Below, in pieces: positions 42,666 through 51,026 of a DNA stretch of 64,000 bases. The translations under genes and the position numbers were made by a program. The stretch is from the NCBI GenBank assembly GCA_902537615.1, contig CACBBU010000005.1, forward strand, positions 21,716-85,715, read 5' to 3'. The stretch is from an uncultured Alphaproteobacteria bacterium (lineage in GTDB: Bacteria > Pseudomonadota > Alphaproteobacteria > Methylaequorales > Methylaequoraceae). The number at the start of each line of letters is the position of its first letter. Position 1 is the first letter of the stretch. Below the pieces are notes generated by a model. It was not told where the DNA came from. It saw only the letters and a list, made by a program, of their open reading frames with translations, and did not search any database.

Positions 42666-44066
42666 ATGAAAAAAATAGACACTATTGTTTTGTCAGGAAA
42701 AGAAAGCTTACCTCTCATTGAGGGGGGTAAAGGTATAGCAATTAGTAGTGGAGAAAGTTCTGGTGCATGGGCTAAGGCAGGTGGAGTTGGTACTTTTTCA
42801 GGAGTTAACGCTGATTCTTATGATAAAAATGGAAATTTGATACCTCAAGTTTATAAAGAAAAAACTAGATCAGGTAGACATAGAGAGTTAATTGATTTTT
42901 CAGTTTCTGGAGCTATAGAGCAAGCAAGAATCGCAAGAGACATTGCTGGAAAAAAAGCTCCAATTCACATTAACATATTGTGGGAAATGGCAGCGGCGGA
43001 GGAAATATTGACTAGAACACTTGAAGAAGCAAGTGATATAATTGATGGAGTTACATGTGGTGCGGGAATGCCCTACAAGTTGTCGGATATAGCCGCTAGA
43101 TTTGGGATATTCTACTATCCAATTGTCTCCTCTGCTAGAGCCTTTAATGCATTGTGGAAAAGGTCTTACAGAAAAACTGCGGAATTTCTCGGCGGTGTTG
43201 TTTATGAGGACCCTTGGTTGGCTGGCGGACACAATGGTCTATCAAACAGCGAAGATCCTTTGAAACCACAACCACCTTATGAAAGAGTAAGAGACCTTCG
43301 TAGTTTGATGAATGAATTTGGACTTCATGAAACACCAATTATTATGGCTGGAGGAGTTTGGAATTTATCCGAATGGGAAGATTGGATTGATAATAATGAA
43401 ATAGGAAAAATTGCTTTCCAATTTGGAACGAGACCACTGTTAACAAAAGAAAGTCCGATACCAGATGCATGGAAAAAAAAGCTCATGACAATTAAAAAGG
43501 GTGAAGTAAGTCTTCATAAATTTAGTCCAACGGGATTTTACTCTTCAGCTGTTAAAAATAACTTTCTGCTTGAACTTGAAGAGAGATCAAAAAGACAAAC
43601 TCCTTTTCTAAAGGAGCAGACAAACGAGTTTAATGAAAAAATTGAAATTGGACCAAGAAAAAGAACTTTTTATGTCAAAAATTGCGATAAACCTAGAATT
43701 GTAGAATGGATAAAAAAAGGTTTTTCAAAACCAATGACTACACCAAACAACACATTAATTTGGGTAACAATAAAAAAAGCTAGCCAGATTGTTAAAGACC
43801 AAATTGATTGCATGGGTTGTTTATCCCAATGCTTATTCAGTAATTGGTCTCAAGAAGAAGGAGGAACTACTGGCAAAAAAGCTGACCCAAGATCTTTTTG
43901 TATACAAAAAACTCTTCAGAAAATTAGTCATGGTCTTTCAAATCTAGAAAACGAGTTAATGTTTGCAGGTCATTCAGTTTATAGATTTGCGATGGATCCT
44001 TTTTATAAGGGTGGATTTGTCCCAAAAGTAAATCAACTTATTGACAGAATTATGAAGGGATTGTAA
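42666..44066 (+). CDS. Nitronate monooxygenase/2-nitropropane dioxygenase-like flavoprotein with C-terminal Cys4 motif
   Basis: A 466-residue protein. Residues about 1-300 look like an FMN-binding TIM barrel of the nitronate monooxygenase family: ISSGESSGAWAKAGGVGTFSG, DGVTCGAGMPYKLSDIAARFG, LAGGHNGL, PIIMAGGVWNLSEWEDW, AFQFGTRPLLTKES. The C-terminal part carries cysteines at 382, 385, 389 and 412 (CMGCLSQC...SFC), a spacing reminiscent of the [4Fe-4S] site after the barrel of 2,4-dienoyl-CoA reductase-type enzymes. So it may pass electrons rather than act as a simple oxygenase (inference). It lies 1 nt after pnp and upstream of irr. Confidence 0.78.
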   Translation: MKKIDTIVLSGKESLPLIEGGKGIAISSGESSGAWAKAGGVGTFSGVNADSYDKNGNLIPQVYKEKTRSGRHRELIDFSVSGAIEQARIARDIAGKKAPIHINILWEMAAAEEILTRTLEEASDIIDGVTCGAGMPYKLSDIAARFGIFYYPIVSSARAFNALWKRSYRKTAEFLGGVVYEDPWLAGGHNGLSNSEDPLKPQPPYERVRDLRSLMNEFGLHETPIIMAGGVWNLSEWEDWIDNNEIGKIAFQFGTRPLLTKESPIPDAWKKKLMTIKKGEVSLHKFSPTGFYSSAVKNNFLLELEERSKRQTPFLKEQTNEFNEKIEIGPRKRTFYVKNCDKPRIVEWIKKGFSKPMTTPNNTLIWVTIKKASQIVKDQIDCMGCLSQCLFSNWSQEEGGTTGKKADPRSFCIQKTLQKISHGLSNLENELMFAGHSVYRFAMDPFYKGGFVPKVNQLIDRIMKGL

Positions 44067-44095
44067 TTTTTTTGGATTTAATTTATATTATAACT

Positions 44096-44509
44096 ATGAA
44101 AAAGAATTTACATGTAAATAAAGCTTTAGATCTTCTAAAAAGCTCACCACTAAAAGTGACATCTCAAAGAACAAGATTGATTGAAATTCTTTTTAAAAAC
44201 GGAGATCACCATTTTACGGCTGAAGATGTTCACAAAGAGGTTGATAAAAATAAATACAAGATTTCACTAGCAACAATATATAATTGTCTCAATCAATTTA
44301 CTAAACACGATATTCTTAAATCTGTAAGATTATCCAGTGATAAAATTTATTTTGATACTAATACCAAAGCACATCATCATTTTTTTTGTGTAAGCACAGA
44401 AAAACTTAGTGATATAAAATCTTCAGATGTAGAAATCTCAAATCTCCCAACAATACCAAAAGATAAAAAATTGAAATCAGTTGAAGTTGTCGTAAATATT
44501 TCAGATTGA
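44096..44509 (+). CDS. irr: Iron response regulator Irr (Fur family)
   Basis: A 137-residue Fur-superfamily regulator of the Irr branch: GDHHFTAEDVHKEV, ISLATIYNCLNQFTKHDIL, YFDTNTKAHHHFFC. The three-histidine run is the haem-responsive region of Irr. The N-terminal haem regulatory motif of Bradyrhizobium Irr is absent. I use the ATG at 44096 rather than the upstream TTG at 44072. An ICE-type palindrome lies just downstream, before rubrerythrin, a probable target. Confidence 0.88.
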   Translation: MKKNLHVNKALDLLKSSPLKVTSQRTRLIEILFKNGDHHFTAEDVHKEVDKNKYKISLATIYNCLNQFTKHDILKSVRLSSDKIYFDTNTKAHHHFFCVSTEKLSDIKSSDVEISNLPTIPKDKKLKSVEVVVNISD

Positions 44510-44513
44510 TATT

Positions 44514-44526
44514 GATAATCATTATC
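44514..44526. promoter_or_regulatory. Fur-box-like palindrome upstream of rubrerythrin
   Basis: GATAAT-C-ATTATC is a perfect inverted repeat corresponding to two thirds of the classical GATAATGATAATCATTATC Fur box. It lies directly after the irr stop codon. Confidence 0.6.
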
Positions 44527-44529
44527 TTA

Positions 44530-44548
44530 AATTAGAATTATTCTAATT
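44530..44548. promoter_or_regulatory. Irr-type iron control element (ICE) upstream of rubrerythrin
   Basis: AATTAGAA-TTA-TTCTAATT is a perfect palindrome. It matches the alphaproteobacterial ICE consensus TTTAGAA-N3-TTCTAAA except for the outermost pair. It lies between irr and rubrerythrin, 4 bp from a Fur-box-like palindrome. Confidence 0.75.
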
Positions 44549-44611
44549 TAATGTTGATATTTTTTTTTACTTATATTATATTATTTTTTTAATTTTAATG
44601 GGAGATTATTA

Positions 44612-45025
44612 ATGTCACTTAAAGGAAGTAAAACTGAAGAAAATTTAAAAGCAGCATTTGCTGGAGAATCTCAAGCAAACAGGCGATATCTTTACTTTGC
44701 CCAAAAAGCTGATGTAGAGGGCCATAATGATGTTGCTGCTGTTTTTAGGTCTACAGCTGAAGGAGAGACTGGTCATGCTCACGGGCATCTTGAGTTTTTA
44801 GAAGAAGTCGGAGATCCTGCCACAGGAGAACCAATTGGTTCAACTTCAGAAAATTTGAAAGCTGCTATAGCCGGAGAAACCCATGAATACACAGATATGT
44901 ATCCTGGTATGGCTAAGACAGCCCGAGATGAGGGTTTTGATGAAATAGCTGATTGGTTTGAAACTCTCGCTAAAGCCGAGAAGTCTCACGCCGGTAAGTT
45001 TCAAAGAACTCTAGATGACATGTAA
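44612..45025 (+). CDS. Rubrerythrin-family diiron protein (no rubredoxin domain)
   Basis: A 137-residue four-helix diiron protein with the ligand pairs [54 protein letters not shown] and EKSHAGKFQ. The C-terminal rubredoxin domain of full rubrerythrin (about 190 residues) is missing, so an outside electron donor is needed. Likely a peroxide reductase. Preceded by a GGGAG ribosome site and by Fur- and Irr-like palindromes, and followed by an Fe-S protein and DUF3501 protein. Confidence 0.93.
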   Translation: MSLKGSKTEENLKAAFAGESQANRRYLYFAQKADVEGHNDVAAVFRSTAEGETGHAHGHLEFLEEVGDPATGEPIGSTSENLKAAIAGETHEYTDMYPGMAKTARDEGFDEIADWFETLAKAEKSHAGKFQRTLDDM

Positions 45026-45031
45026 TAGGTA

Positions 45032-45055
45032 TTTAGGGGAGAAATCTCCCCTAAA
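45032..45055 (+). terminator. Terminator or attenuator hairpin after rubrerythrin
   Basis: TTTAGGGGAGA-AA-TCTCCCCTAAA forms an 11-bp perfect stem with a minimal loop, followed by ATTGTTTTT. It begins 7 nt after the rubrerythrin stop and ends 10 nt before the next ATG. It probably makes rubrerythrin the most abundant product, with partial readthrough to the Fe-S gene, or it protects the 3' end of the mRNA. Confidence 0.75.
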
Positions 45056-45064
45056 ATTGTTTTT

Positions 45065-46399
45065 ATGTCAACAAAAGAAGGTAGCCTAGGAGCACCAGTC
45101 AGACATCCTATTGACTGGAACAACCCAAACTTCGTCGATGAGAAGCTCTTAGACGATGAGTTAAGACGTGTATTTGATATTTGTCACGGATGCAGAAGGT
45201 GCTTCAATCTTTGTGAAAGTTTTCCAAAACTTTTTGATTTTATTGATGAGTCTAAATCAGGAGAGCTAGACACTGTTTCAAGCGATAAATTCAAAGATGT
45301 TGTAGATGCCTGCACTCTGTGCGATATGTGTTTCTTGACCAAATGTCCATACGTTCCTCCACATGAATTTAACATTGATTTTCCCCATCTGATGTTAAGA
45401 TATAGAGTTACAGAAAGGAACAAAGGTAAGAACAAATTAGTTGATGATCAACTTACGAAAACAGATAGAAACGGTAAGTTTTTTTCTAAATTTTCAAACC
45501 TTGCTAATTGGTCAACTAAAACGTCTAATAAGGTCACAAGGCCAATTATGGAAATGCTGCTTAAGATTGATAAAGAAGCAGAATTACCAAAGTTTTACAA
45601 GAAAACATTAATTGATCAATTTAATAAAAATGATGATGTTGCTAAAACTAATAAGACCAAAGTAGTTATTTTTCCAACTTGCTTCGTAAATTATAATAAC
45701 CCCAGTTTGGGTTTTATTGCAAAAAAAGTACTGGATAAATTAGAAATTTATAATGAATTTTTTTATGATGGATGTTGTGGTATGCCCCAACTCGAAGGAG
45801 GAGATATAGAATCAGTATCACAAAAAGCTTCATCTACTAGTTTAAAATTAAAAAAATTTATTGATGAAGGATATACAGTCTTATCAATTGTTCCCTCATG
45901 CACGTTAATGCTCAAATTTGAATGGCCACTACTTTTACCAAAAAATATTAATGTAAAAACTCTATCAGAAAAAACTAAAGATATTTGTGAGTTTATTGTT
46001 GATAATATTGATGATAAAAATAAACATCTTCTTAAACCAGTAGATAAGGAAAATAATGTGTCTCTTCACATCTCCTGTCATTCGCGTGCTCAAAATATAG
46101 GACAAAAAGCAACAGAATTACTGAAACTTATTCCAGAAATAAAGTTAGATGTTATTGAAAGATGCTCTGGCCACGGAGGATCTTGGGGGGTAAAGAAAAA
46201 TAATTTTGAGATGGCGATCAAAGTTGGAAAGCCAGTAGCACGAAAAGTGATTCAATTTGAAAATGAGTATGTTGTTTCTGAGTGTCCCCTTGCAGGCACC
46301 CACATACAGCAAGGTGTAAATAAAATTGATAATTCCAGAAATGTTAAAGTATTATCCCACCCTTTGGAAATCCTCGCTAAATCAATGTCAATAGAGTAA
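45065..46399 (+). CDS. GlpC/heterodisulfide-reductase-like Fe-S protein
   Basis: A 444-residue protein. The N-terminal part holds two [4Fe-4S] motifs (CHGCRRCFNLCESFP at about 40-54 and CTLCDMCFLTKCPYVPP at about 83-99). The C-terminal half has two cysteine-rich CCG-type domains (GCCGMPQLEGGD; the second is modified to RCSGHGGSWG). Such proteins move electrons between flavoproteins or quinones. The fixed neighbours, rubrerythrin and DUF3501, suggest it supplies electrons to rubrerythrin (inference). Confidence 0.86.
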   Translation: MSTKEGSLGAPVRHPIDWNNPNFVDEKLLDDELRRVFDICHGCRRCFNLCESFPKLFDFIDESKSGELDTVSSDKFKDVVDACTLCDMCFLTKCPYVPPHEFNIDFPHLMLRYRVTERNKGKNKLVDDQLTKTDRNGKFFSKFSNLANWSTKTSNKVTRPIMEMLLKIDKEAELPKFYKKTLIDQFNKNDDVAKTNKTKVVIFPTCFVNYNNPSLGFIAKKVLDKLEIYNEFFYDGCCGMPQLEGGDIESVSQKASSTSLKLKKFIDEGYTVLSIVPSCTLMLKFEWPLLLPKNINVKTLSEKTKDICEFIVDNIDDKNKHLLKPVDKENNVSLHISCHSRAQNIGQKATELLKLIPEIKLDVIERCSGHGGSWGVKKNNFEMAIKVGKPVARKVIQFENEYVVSECPLAGTHIQQGVNKIDNSRNVKVLSHPLEILAKSMSIE

Positions 46400-46407
46400 A
46401 AGGAGAA

Positions 46408-47001
46408 ATGATGAAAAAATTTGATATTAAGGAAGACGATGTAATTAACATTGATAAGTACATTAACGAAAGACCAAAGATAAAAAAGGAAATATCTGAA
46501 ATTAAAAAATTTAGGAGAATTCCAGTAGGTCCCTATGCTACTTTTTATTTTGAATGCTACGACACTATGATTTATCAAGTTCAAGAGATGCTTTATATAG
46601 AAAGAGGCGGTGTTGAGCAAATGAGAGATGAGTTGAAAGCATATAACCCACTTGTTCCAAAAGGAGAGGAGCTTGTTGCAACTTTAATGTTTGAAATTGA
46701 TAATGAATTTAAAAGAAAAGAATTTTTAAGTTCAGTTGGTGGTATTGAGAATGAAACATTCATCCAAATAGGTGAACACAAAATTATGTCAAGACCAGAG
46801 CAAGATACTGATAGAACAAGCGAAGATGGTAAGGCGTCTTCGGTTCATTTTTTACATTTTGATTTTACTGAAGATCTTATCAAAGAGTTTATTAAAGACG
46901 AAAGTATTGTATTTTTAGGTTTTAATCATAAAAATTATAAGCATTTTAGTGAGTTATCTTTTGAAGTTAAAAGTGAATTAAAAAAAGACTTTAACATCTA
47001 A
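46408..47001 (+). CDS. DUF3501 family protein
   Basis: A 197-residue soluble protein matching DUF3501 by its start (IDKYINERPKIKKEI, RRIPVGPYATFYFECYDTMIYQVQEML), middle (YNPLVPKGEELVATLMFEID) and SSVHFLHFDF segment. It has an AAGGAGAAATG start. Function unknown; the family is repeatedly found next to rubrerythrin and a GlpC-like Fe-S protein, exactly as here. Confidence 0.88.
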   Translation: MMKKFDIKEDDVINIDKYINERPKIKKEISEIKKFRRIPVGPYATFYFECYDTMIYQVQEMLYIERGGVEQMRDELKAYNPLVPKGEELVATLMFEIDNEFKRKEFLSSVGGIENETFIQIGEHKIMSRPEQDTDRTSEDGKASSVHFLHFDFTEDLIKEFIKDESIVFLGFNHKNYKHFSELSFEVKSELKKDFNI

Positions 47002-47005
47002 TTAA

Positions 47006-47473
47006 TCAGTTGATTCCCCATAAACTTTTTTTTGGAACCCAACCTTTAATTTTTTCACTTGTTACCATACACCATTTTTTTCTACACTTATCTAATTTTA
47101 AAATAAAGTTATTTTTCACGAATGCTAATACCTTTGAGTTATAGTTTGGAAATTTTAAAATTTTCTCTGAGTCCTTAATTACAATTACATAAGAGTCGCT
47201 TGAAAGTTGAGTTTTTGAAACCCACCCTTTATTGTCATCAAAATCAATTACACGATACCAATTTTCAAATTTTTCAATAATAAGCAAAGGATACCCTTTT
47301 TTAAGAATTTTAAAAAGTATTAGATTATTAAGTCCAGGACCATTTCGCACATTAACTTCGTTGTAACGAGTGGTTAAATATTTATTTTTTTTCGAAGCAA
47401 CAACTTCATTAAATGTTATAATTAACATTATAAACGAAATTATTATGAATTTTAAACACATAAAAGTTCTCAT
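47006..47473 (-). CDS. Exported SH3b-domain protein
   Basis: A 155-residue protein with a signal peptide (hydrophobic residues about 7-25, ending near VVAS) and two bacterial SH3 domains (EVNVRNGPGLNNLILFKILKKG; then KVLAFVKNNFILKLDKC). SH3b modules in exported proteins usually bind cell-wall peptides. The start may be the ATG at 47473 or the one at 47461, the latter with a GAGAA site. Either lies inside the 5' end of the divergent dehydrogenase gene. Confidence 0.8.
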   Translation of the reverse strand: MRTFMCLKFIIISFIMLIITFNEVVASKKNKYLTTRYNEVNVRNGPGLNNLILFKILKKGYPLLIIEKFENWYRVIDFDDNKGWVSKTQLSSDSYVIVIKDSEKILKFPNYNSKVLAFVKNNFILKLDKCRKKWCMVTSEKIKGWVPKKSLWGIN

Positions 47474-48428
47474 AACTAGGAAATTACCAGAAAAAATAGA
47501 AAAAAAGCTAGAAGAAAATTTTTCAGTTGTTACAAATAAAAATGATAAAAAATATTCTTATAAAGATCTTAAAAAAAAGATTGAAGATGTAGATATTTTG
47601 ATTCCATGTATCTCAGATACAATAGACGCATCAATTATAAAAGCAGGGAAAAAACTTAAGCTAATTTCTAACTTTGGTAATGGTGTAGATAATTTAGATT
47701 TAATTACAGCTAGTGAAAGAAAAATAAAAGTAACAAATACGCCAGATGTTCTTACTGATGACACCGCTGATGTAGTTTTAACAATGCTTCTCATGATTTG
47801 TAGAAAAATTTTAGTTGCAAGGGAAAGAATAATTAAAGGCGAATGGAATGGATGGGGTCCAAGTGAAACACTTGGAGAGAGAGTTTTGGGAAAAAAATTA
47901 GGTATTATAGGTATGGGAAGAATTGGATTAGCCGTAGCAAAAAGATTGAAAGTTCTTGGAATGGAGATTCATTATCACAATAGAAAAAAATTAAATAAAA
48001 AGATTGAAAAAAAATATGAAGCAAAGTACTGGAAAAATTTAGATGAAATGCTTGGGCATATTGATGTACTTTCAATTCATTGTCCATATACTCCTGAAAC
48101 TTTTCATTTACTATCAAAGAGAAGATTAAGGTTACTAAATAAAAACTGCATTGTCATTAATACCTCAAGAGGTGAAATAATTGACGAGGAATCTCTAGCT
48201 GAGCTTCTTTTTAAACGAAAAATTGGTGGTGCGGGGCTTGACGTATTTGAACATGAACCACAAATCACACAAAAACTTTTTGAATCAGATAATGTTATTT
48301 TACTTCCTCACATCAGTTCCGCAACAAGTCAAAGCCGGATAGCAATGGGCGAGAGGGTGCTCAAAAATATTACATTTTTTGTCAAAGGAACCTCCCTTCC
48401 TGACTTAGTAGTAAAAACAAAAGATTAA
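47445..48428 (+). CDS. D-2-hydroxyacid dehydrogenase (glyoxylate/hydroxypyruvate reductase-like)
   Basis: A 327-residue NAD(P)-dependent dehydrogenase. The nucleotide-binding loop is GIIGMGRIGLAVAKRL at about 153-168. The catalytic residues sit in NTSRGEIIDEESL (Arg), GLDVFEHEP (Glu) and LLPHISSAT (His). It resembles GyaR/GrhA-type glyoxylate reductases; the exact substrate is uncertain. I start at ATG 47445 (NFKHIKVLITRKLP); an in-frame upstream ATG at 47370 would run far into the divergent SH3b gene. Confidence 0.88.
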   Translation: MNFKHIKVLITRKLPEKIEKKLEENFSVVTNKNDKKYSYKDLKKKIEDVDILIPCISDTIDASIIKAGKKLKLISNFGNGVDNLDLITASERKIKVTNTPDVLTDDTADVVLTMLLMICRKILVARERIIKGEWNGWGPSETLGERVLGKKLGIIGMGRIGLAVAKRLKVLGMEIHYHNRKKLNKKIEKKYEAKYWKNLDEMLGHIDVLSIHCPYTPETFHLLSKRRLRLLNKNCIVINTSRGEIIDEESLAELLFKRKIGGAGLDVFEHEPQITQKLFESDNVILLPHISSATSQSRIAMGERVLKNITFFVKGTSLPDLVVKTKD

Positions 48429-48429
48429 G

Positions 48430-49188
48430 TTATCTTCTGCAAACTTTACACTTAGGATCTCTTTGAATTTTAATTTTTTGAAAGTTTCTTTCAAAGGTAT
48501 CAAATAAGATTAGTTCCTGAAAAATTTTTTGAGACGAAGAAATTATTAATTTTACCGTTAACATAGCCTGAAGTACTCCACCAAAACCAGCAACTGGTGC
48601 CAGTATTCCTTGTTCATCACAGCTTTGATCATTGGTATTCTGAGTTTTTGGAAAGATACAGTTGTAACATGGATATTTTCCTTTTTTCCACGACGAAAAA
48701 ACTGATGCTTGCAAATCAAAATTTTGAAGGGCTGCACTCACCAGTATTTTTTTCTTTTTAAAACAATATTCGTTTATCAAGTATCTTGATTTAAAATTAT
48801 CTGTACAATCAAGTATTACTCTGTATTTAGACAAATAACTATCTATATTATTTTTTTTAATTTTTTTTTTACAAATTTTTATTTTTGACTCTGGATTGAT
48901 CTCTTGTAAATTTTTCTTGAGTATATCAACTTTGTGTTTTCCTATGTCTTTTTCATAGAATAGCGTTTGCCTATTTAAATTACTCAAATTAACTAGGTCG
49001 TTATCTATAAGCATTAAATTTCCAACTCCGGTCATGGAGAGATACTGTGCAGCTGATGAGCCTAAGCCCCCACAGCCAACTATGCAAACAGAGGAGGAAA
49101 AAATTTTTTTTTGACCTGTTATACCAATCTTTTCAATTATTATTTGACGAGAGTATTTTTCGGTTTGTTTGTCAGTAAGTTTAAACAT
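48430..49188 (-). CDS. moeB: ThiF/MoeB-family sulfur-carrier adenylyltransferase
   Basis: A 252-residue E1-like enzyme. The ATP loop is CIVGCGGLGSSAAQYL at about 35-50, then DNDLVNLSNLNRQ; the zinc cysteines form C-x2-C pairs (CYNC and CKVC at the end); QSCDEQGILAPVAG is typical of MoeB/ThiF. It adenylates the C-terminus of MoaD or ThiS. No rhodanese domain is attached. It is last in the ubiE-coaBC-dut-rrf2-cysK chain, sharing 1 nt with cysK. Confidence 0.88.
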   Translation of the reverse strand: MFKLTDKQTEKYSRQIIIEKIGITGQKKIFSSSVCIVGCGGLGSSAAQYLSMTGVGNLMLIDNDLVNLSNLNRQTLFYEKDIGKHKVDILKKNLQEINPESKIKICKKKIKKNNIDSYLSKYRVILDCTDNFKSRYLINEYCFKKKKILVSAALQNFDLQASVFSSWKKGKYPCYNCIFPKTQNTNDQSCDEQGILAPVAGFGGVLQAMLTVKLIISSSQKIFQELILFDTFERNFQKIKIQRDPKCKVCRR

Positions 49189-50135
49189 TAAGATTCATTA
49201 AAAAGTTCAGTTGATAAGTATCGTTCAGCGAACGAAGGAATAATTATAACACTACAAAGATCTTGCATTTCCTTTCTTTCATGGATTTCTATCGCTGCGG
49301 CAATGACTGCACCAGTGGATATTCCGCCTGGAATCCCTTCGCATCTAGCTAATTCTCTTGAAAAAAAGAAAGCCGAATTATTGCTTATTGAAAGTGTCTC
49401 ATCAATAATATTTACATCTAAATTTTTTGGAATAAACCCAGCACCTATACCCTGAATTGAATGCGAGCCTGGTTCTCGGCCACTAATTACAGCCGAGTCT
49501 TCTGGTTCAACAGCAATAATTTTAATATTTTTATTCTTTTCTTTTAAAAATGTCCCAACCCCAGAAATTGTTCCACCTGTTCCTACACCTGATATTAAAC
49601 TATCAATTTTACCATCAACACCATCCCATATTTCTTTTGCTGTTGTATTATAGTGTATAGATGGATTAGCTTTATTTGAAAATTGATCAAGTATTATACT
49701 ATTAGGTATATTTTTATTAATTTGTTTTGCTTTGTCAATTGCACCAAACATTCCTAATTCTTTGGGTGTAAGAATAATTTTAGCTCCAAAAAAATTAAGC
49801 ATTTTTTTCCTTTCTAAAGACATACTTGAAGGCATTGTTAAAATTAGCTTATAGCCTCTGGTTGCACACACAAATGCCAATGCAATTCCTGTATTTCCAG
49901 ATGTAGGCTCAATGATAGTCGTTTCAGAATCTACTTTTTTTTCCTTTTCAGCCCGATTAATCATTGCTAAACCGATTCTATCTTTTACGGATCCAAGAGG
50001 GTTAAAGAATTCTAGTTTAGCAACAATTTGACCATTTAATTTAAATTTTTTTTTTAGATTTGTTAGCCTAACTAGTGGTGTATTTCCAATAGTTTGGTCA
50101 ATAGAGTCAAAAACTTTTTTATTTTTAAATGACAA
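49188..50135 (-). CDS. cysK: Cysteine synthase A (O-acetylserine sulfhydrylase)
   Basis: A 315-residue PLP enzyme. The PLP lysine is in NPLGSVKDRIG at about 51, the asparagine loop is TSGNTG, and the phosphate loop is GVGTGGTISG. It makes cysteine from O-acetylserine and sulfide. It overlaps the Rrf2-type regulator by 11 nt, suggesting local control of cysteine synthesis. Confidence 0.94.
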   Translation of the reverse strand: MSFKNKKVFDSIDQTIGNTPLVRLTNLKKKFKLNGQIVAKLEFFNPLGSVKDRIGLAMINRAEKEKKVDSETTIIEPTSGNTGIALAFVCATRGYKLILTMPSSMSLERKKMLNFFGAKIILTPKELGMFGAIDKAKQINKNIPNSIILDQFSNKANPSIHYNTTAKEIWDGVDGKIDSLISGVGTGGTISGVGTFLKEKNKNIKIIAVEPEDSAVISGREPGSHSIQGIGAGFIPKNLDVNIIDETLSISNNSAFFFSRELARCEGIPGGISTGAVIAAAIEIHERKEMQDLCSVIIIPSFAERYLSTELFNES

Positions 50136-50565
50136 AGTCTACTTTCTTATTATTACTATCTTTATTTTTTTGCTTGTATTGAGTATATACATCTTCAACT
50201 GAAATTTTGTCCAAATAAACCATTGATTCTTCAAGAAATTTTTGAATCATTGGTTGGATAATTATCTTGGAAATTTTTGATTTATATAGGTCATTAACCT
50301 CCTTTCCTTTTGTAACAGGTTTAATGATATCTAAAATTTTAATTTTTCTTCTTTCCTTTGCTAAACGATATCCTCCTCTAGGTCCTCTAGAAGCGACTAA
50401 AATATTATTTTTTACCAAAATTTGAAGAGTTTGTTCTAAATATCTTTTTGGAATACCTTGTCTTTTTGCTATAGCTACATTTTGAACTGGATTAACTCCC
50501 GCATTTAGAGCAATATCTAAAACAGCTTCAATTGCGTATATGATTCTTTTTTGTATTTTGAACAA
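50125..50565 (-). CDS. Rrf2-family regulator, CymR-like (no cluster cysteines)
   Basis: A 146-residue winged-helix protein: YAIEAVLDIALN, AIAKRQGIPKRYLEQTLQILVKNNIL, SRGPRGGYRLAK, typical of Rrf2. IscR-type Fe-S cysteines are entirely missing, which points to CymR-type regulators that sense cysteine supply through the CysK-O-acetylserine complex. Direct overlap with cysK supports this (inference). Confidence 0.85.
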   Translation of the reverse strand: MFKIQKRIIYAIEAVLDIALNAGVNPVQNVAIAKRQGIPKRYLEQTLQILVKNNILVASRGPRGGYRLAKERRKIKILDIIKPVTKGKEVNDLYKSKISKIIIQPMIQKFLEESMVYLDKISVEDVYTQYKQKNKDSNNKKVDFVI

Positions 50566-50575
50566 ACTACCCCAC

Positions 50576-51022
50576 TCAATCTAGGCCGGTTGAACCAAAT
50601 CCCCCTTTATCTCTAACTGTTTTAGAAAGATTTTCTGATTCAATTATTTCTATTTCGGGAAGTTTTTGAAAAATAATTTGCGCAATTCTCATACCTCTTT
50701 CAACATTAAAATTCTTCTTACCATGATTTATCAATATAACTCCTACCTCTCCTCTATAATCTGAGTCAATTGTTCCGGGTGAATTTAAAACTGTAACTTG
50801 ATTTTTTAAAGCAATTCCTGACCTTGGTCTTACCTGAGCTTCAAATGTACTAGGCAGTTCTAAGGAGAAACCGCAAGGAATTAAGAGGCTTTCATTAGGT
50901 TTAAGTGACTTTTTATCAGCTATTGCTGCAACTAAGTCAAATCCAGCGCTTCCCAATGTAGCTTTCTGAAGTTTGTAAAGACTTTTTCCGTTTTCCAGAG
51001 TCTTAAATAGGATTTTATTCAT
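50576..51022 (-). CDS. dut: dUTP diphosphatase
   Basis: A 148-residue trimeric dUTPase. Motifs are AGFDLVAA, RPRSGIAL, GTIDSDYRGEVGVILIN (catalytic Asp) and the C-terminal arm RDKGGFGSTGLD. I start at the ATG at 51022, 4 nt after the coaBC stop; a longer frame from 51058 would overlap coaBC by 32 nt and add 12 unneeded residues. Confidence 0.95.
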   Translation of the reverse strand: MNKILFKTLENGKSLYKLQKATLGSAGFDLVAAIADKKSLKPNESLLIPCGFSLELPSTFEAQVRPRSGIALKNQVTVLNSPGTIDSDYRGEVGVILINHGKKNFNVERGMRIAQIIFQKLPEIEIIESENLSKTVRDKGGFGSTGLD

Positions 51023-51026
51023 AATT

